Below are positions 62,753 to 64,000 of a DNA stretch of 64,000 bases, in pieces. The position numbers were made by a program, and so were the translations under genes. The stretch's first letter is position 1, and each line of letters starts with the position of its first letter. The notes beneath the pieces are model-generated. The model did no database searches. It worked only from the letters and a program-made list of their open reading frames with translations, and had not been told where the DNA came from. Source of the DNA: an uncultured Opitutaceae bacterium (GTDB taxonomy: Bacteria > Verrucomicrobiota > Verrucomicrobiia > Opitutales > Opitutaceae); NCBI GenBank assembly GCA_903929355.1, contig CAIYUN010000034.1, positions 42,471 through 106,470 on the forward strand. The letters are read 5' to 3'.

Positions 62753-63565
62753 TCACCCGTCCGGGCCCGGCTTGACGAAGCACCAGGAGCGGTAGGACAG
62801 GGCGCCGGTCCGGACCGCCGTATGGATGCGCGAGCCTTCGAGCCCGGCGAAATCGCGGCCGAGCGCGTGGAGGAACTTGGGGAGCCGCTGCACGACCAGA
62901 GCCGCCGAACGGGTGGAGTTCATTTCCAGCCCGCGCAATACCTCAGGGTTGATGACGCGGGTGCGCACGACCGCGAGGGGGGCGGCGGCCAGCGCCTGCT
63001 CCCACGCGGCTAGTCCGTTGGTGAAGCGGAAGTCGGCATAGAGGAAATGGCCGCCGGGGCGCAGTACCCGCGCCACCTCGGCCAAAAACTTTGGGAAGTC
63101 GGGATAACAATGGGAGGCTTCGACGTTCACGATCACATCGAAAGTATTGCTGGGAAAAGGCAGCTGCTGCGCGTCCCCCTCGATGAATACGAGCCCGGCC
63201 ACTCCACCATGGCGCTGCCGGCAGAAGCTGATGCCAGCGGGGTTCAGATCGAGTCCGGTGTAGCTTTGCGGATGCTGCGTCCGCGTGAGCCAGGATGCGC
63301 CACCCCCGTGGCCGCAGCTCACCTCCAGCACCTTTATCCCGCGCAGCTCCACCTGGGTGGCGACATGGTGATAAAGCTGGATGCAGGCACGGTTCGGCTC
63401 ATCGGCGGGGTCCAAGCGCAGGCCGACCGGCGGATCCTCCTCATACGCGTAATTGAGGAACAGGACCTCCTCGCCAGCCACCCGGCGAGTGAGAAAGGGA
63501 TACCAAAACTTCCAAATCGCCTTGCGAACGGGACCGAGGGCGAGGAGCTGGTCAATGAGCGGCAT
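62753..63565 (-). CDS. Class I SAM-dependent methyltransferase
   Basis: A 270-residue methyltransferase with 'VLEVSCGHGGGASWL' (motif I, ~79-93), 'YTGLDLNPAGISFC' (motif II), 'FIEGDAQQLPFPSNTFDVIVNVEASHCYPD' (split at ~126-155) and 'RVLRPGGHFLYADFR' (motif IV/V). The sequence resembles small-molecule or lipid methyltransferases of the ubiquinone/phthiotriol type. The N terminus has a basic, aromatic amphipathic stretch ('VRKAIWKFWYPFLTRR') that may bind membranes. It converges with the ThyX-like gene (15-base gap). Confidence 0.85.
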   Translation of the reverse strand: MPLIDQLLALGPVRKAIWKFWYPFLTRRVAGEEVLFLNYAYEEDPPVGLRLDPADEPNRACIQLYHHVATQVELRGIKVLEVSCGHGGGASWLTRTQHPQSYTGLDLNPAGISFCRQRHGGVAGLVFIEGDAQQLPFPSNTFDVIVNVEASHCYPDFPKFLAEVARVLRPGGHFLYADFRFTNGLAAWEQALAAAPLAVVRTRVINPEVLRGLEMNSTRSAALVVQRLPKFLHALGRDFAGLEGSRIHTAVRTGALSYRSWCFVKPGPDG

Positions 63566-63900
63566 GGGGTTGGAGTGATGGGCGAGAGAGGTCAGACATC
63601 AGAGGTCAGATGTCAGCTTAGAAACCGGAATAGAAACCACGGATACCACGGAATAGCATTGATGATAAACCCCTTGTAAATCTTTTAGGTTTTACCGTAT
63701 TGGTGGCTGAATTAAGTTCGGATCATATTCCGTATCATTCCGCATCCGTGTATATCCGTGTCCATCCGTGGTTAAAAAAGTGCTTGGTGTTTTGAATTTC
63801 CAATTCCCGGTTTCATGGCTTCCCCCTTTTTGAATTTCCGGTCTCCGTGCCCTCTGCGCCCTTGTATGTTCAACCCGATGGTAAACACGGATGAGGGCAG
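63566..63900. repeat. Gap filled with dispersed repeats
   Basis: No gene. It holds GAGGTCAGACATCAGAGGTC (63589-63608), ACCACGGATACCACGG (63635-63650), TATCCGTGTCCATCCGTGG (63753-63771) and CATGGCTTCCCCCTTTTTGA (63816-63835). The order 'CCGTGG unit then GGCTTCCCCCTT unit' is the reverse of that at 18070-18126. Confidence 0.65.
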
Positions 63901-63901
63901 A

Positions 63902-63959
63902 GCCAAAGGCGGCTTCCGAGAATGGGCCATAAGGCTCGTCGGAGGAAGCCGCCTTTGGC
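63902..63959. repeat. Perfect 16-bp inverted repeat
   Basis: GCCAAAGGCGGCTTCC (63902-63917) and GGAAGCCGCCTTTGGC (63944-63959) are exact complements around a 26-base loop. No T-run follows. It shares the GCCAAAGGCGG core with the TCCGCC-type elements at 23665 and 35938. The remaining bases to 64000 show no gene. Confidence 0.7.
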
Positions 63960-64000
63960 GGACTTGCACGTCAGGCTCGGAAGGGCTTGGCTGCAACGAC

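Overview
The window is GC-rich, densely coded chromosomal DNA from what is most likely a member of the Verrucomicrobiota, probably family Opitutaceae. This is inferred from gene style (a long ThyX-like protein of a form known from the PVC superphylum, tandem DUF4139 proteins with autotransporter-type repeat fragments, GTP-type PEP carboxykinase, PPi-type phosphofructokinase). No rRNA or marker gene was compared. Start codons almost never have a purine-rich Shine-Dalgarno sequence; a pyrimidine-rich stretch usually precedes them. No rRNA, tRNA, CRISPR array, integrase or transposase was seen.

Layout. 1-5.1 kb: the 3' end of an unknown gene, a SWIM/SNF2 helicase and glycyl-tRNA synthetase. 5.4-8.9 kb: a minus-strand block of response regulator, sensor kinase, small membrane protein and EF-hand protein. 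9.4-13.1 kb: two tandem DUF4139 paralogues. 13.3-17.7 kb: an unknown gene, PPi-phosphofructokinase, a VapBC-like toxin-antitoxin pair and an MsbA-type ABC exporter whose start overlaps the toxin stop. 18.1-19.5 kb: a DciA-like gene, an overlapping pair of small genes and an orphan. 20-22.9 kb: rpsO-pnp with a strong hairpin between them. 22.9-31.8 kb: an rRNA methyltransferase, a small membrane protein, an ankyrin protein, dnaE, rpsU and a TIM-barrel protein. 32-35.5 kb: mreC-mreD-mrdA (cell shape, without mreB). 36-41.8 kb: TPR protein, queA, pckG, a cation efflux protein and an ACT-domain protein. 41.8-50.4 kb: a secreted protein, a DUF485/acetate-type symporter pair, comEC core, rarA, mscS and a TerC-type protein. 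50.5-55.1 kb: a xylFGH-type sugar ABC operon and metW. 55.2-58 kb: a small accessory island with a GNAT gene broken by an in-frame stop, a HExxH-TPR protein and a class III nucleotide cyclase. 58.1-63.6 kb: rng, rodA, a ThyX-like protein and a methyltransferase.

The most unusual feature is a set of short dispersed repeat families. They fill most intergenic gaps and also lie inside coding genes, in frame. One palindromic family encodes Gly-Trp-Ser-x-Leu-Thr in both the sugar ABC ATPase and QueA. A heptamer family encodes Leu-Thr-Ser-Gly-Leu-Trp in both a DUF4139 signal peptide and the tail of the rRNA methyltransferase. Others lie inside dnaE and the methyltransferase, or supply stop codons (TerC-type gene, dnaE). 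This resembles the coding palindromic elements of Rickettsia, but with several unrelated families at once. The second candidate is the cyclase plus zincin-like pair: the cyclase keeps its metal-binding and catalytic residues but has changed the residues that normally select the base.
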